Assembly: GCF_913063425.1 (NCBI RefSeq)
Contig: NZ_CAJXYK010000056.1
Location: 1-33,801 of the forward strand
DNA from: an uncultured Thiohalocapsa sp.
Lineage (GTDB): Bacteria; Pseudomonadota; Gammaproteobacteria; Chromatiales; Chromatiaceae
DNA length: 33,801 nucleotides
Reading direction: 5' to 3'
The position numbers were made by a program, and so were the translations under genes. Shown here piece by piece: positions 33,646 through 33,801 of this stretch; within the stretch, counting starts at the first letter, position 1, and every line of letters begins with the position of its first letter. A model generated the notes under the pieces. That model was not told where the DNA came from. It saw only the letters and a program-made list of their open reading frames with translations, and made no database searches.

Positions 33646-33727
33646 GCCTAACGTCAACCTGAGCCCGCGCCAAACTGCGGCGACGCGCGAAGCGCCCGCC
33701 GCAGCTTGGCGGCGGGCTGGCGGGCTA
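33646..33727 (-). repeat. Candidate integron attC recombination site
   Basis: On the minus strand the sequence ends with GTTAGGC (33652-33646), matching the attC core GTTRRRY, directly before the truncated ORF as at a cassette junction. Inward is an extended stem: the arm AGCCCGCCGCCAAGCTGCGG pairs with its partner across a 14-base loop over 20 of 22 positions, with one extra unpaired base, as attC sites have. The opposite core (RYYYAAC) is not recognisable, so the site is degenerate, truncated, or merely a hairpin. Confidence 0.4.
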
Positions 33728-33801
33728 GCCCGGATCGCTCACACCTCTGGCTCCCCGCCCGACACCCTCGCCGAAGTGTGATTCCGGGTGCATTTTCCCG
33801 C

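Overview
The window is GC-rich bacterial chromosome, most likely from a gammaproteobacterium. The signs are a fused 23S rRNA methyltransferase RlmKL, an OxyR whose redox cysteines fall exactly at positions 199 and 208, a YebG homologue, an FtnA-type ferritin, and a tmRNA tag reading ANDDNYALAA. I cannot place it below class from sequence alone.

Layout. (1) 1-2130 is a decayed accessory segment: a DUF499-like ATPase pseudogene, a Phd/ParE toxin-antitoxin pair whose toxin is interrupted, and the C-terminal scrap of an SF2 helicase. It abuts the 3' end of the tmRNA gene (2175-2536, minus strand), a classic island integration site. (2) 2540-3376 has no gene but is full of repeats: four GTGTACTGTCCCC-type motifs and three perfect hairpins. 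(3) 3377-6284 holds an SDR oxidoreductase, a periplasmic SRPBCC protein and an unusual degenerate Nudix-JAMM fusion. (4) 6281-11395, all minus strand: yebG, an NAD(P)-binding epimerase-like protein, oxyR and rlmKL. (5) 11667-15522: ferritin, a 27-residue Cys/Lys peptide, a secreted protein of unknown function, a macrodomain protein, a type IV pilin-like protein and a secreted trypsin-like protease. (6) 15695-20422, minus strand: nifJ (pyruvate:ferredoxin oxidoreductase) followed by a dihydroorotate-dehydrogenase-like protein. (7) 20828-21818: rimI and a membrane protein of unknown function. (8) 22346-27152: a four-gene cluster of two related unknown proteins, a DyP-type peroxidase and a cytochrome P450 lacking the usual oxygen-activating acid. 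(9) 27668-33439: a glycerol operon glpK-glpD-glpF plus a Tat-exported GlpV-like solute-binding protein. (10) 33440-33801: repeats, a truncated endonuclease-like ORF and a candidate integron attC site.

The best candidate for an undescribed system is the 22346-27152 cluster. Its two unknown proteins share a His-x-Ala-Arg-aromatic motif and a Tyr-hydrophobic-Phe-Phe motif and so look paralogous. They sit directly upstream of a haem peroxidase and a P450 whose I-helix (GAVPT) resembles peroxide-using P450s. No ferredoxin, reductase or catalase gene lies nearby. A peroxide-driven oxidation pathway is a reasonable inference but is untested.
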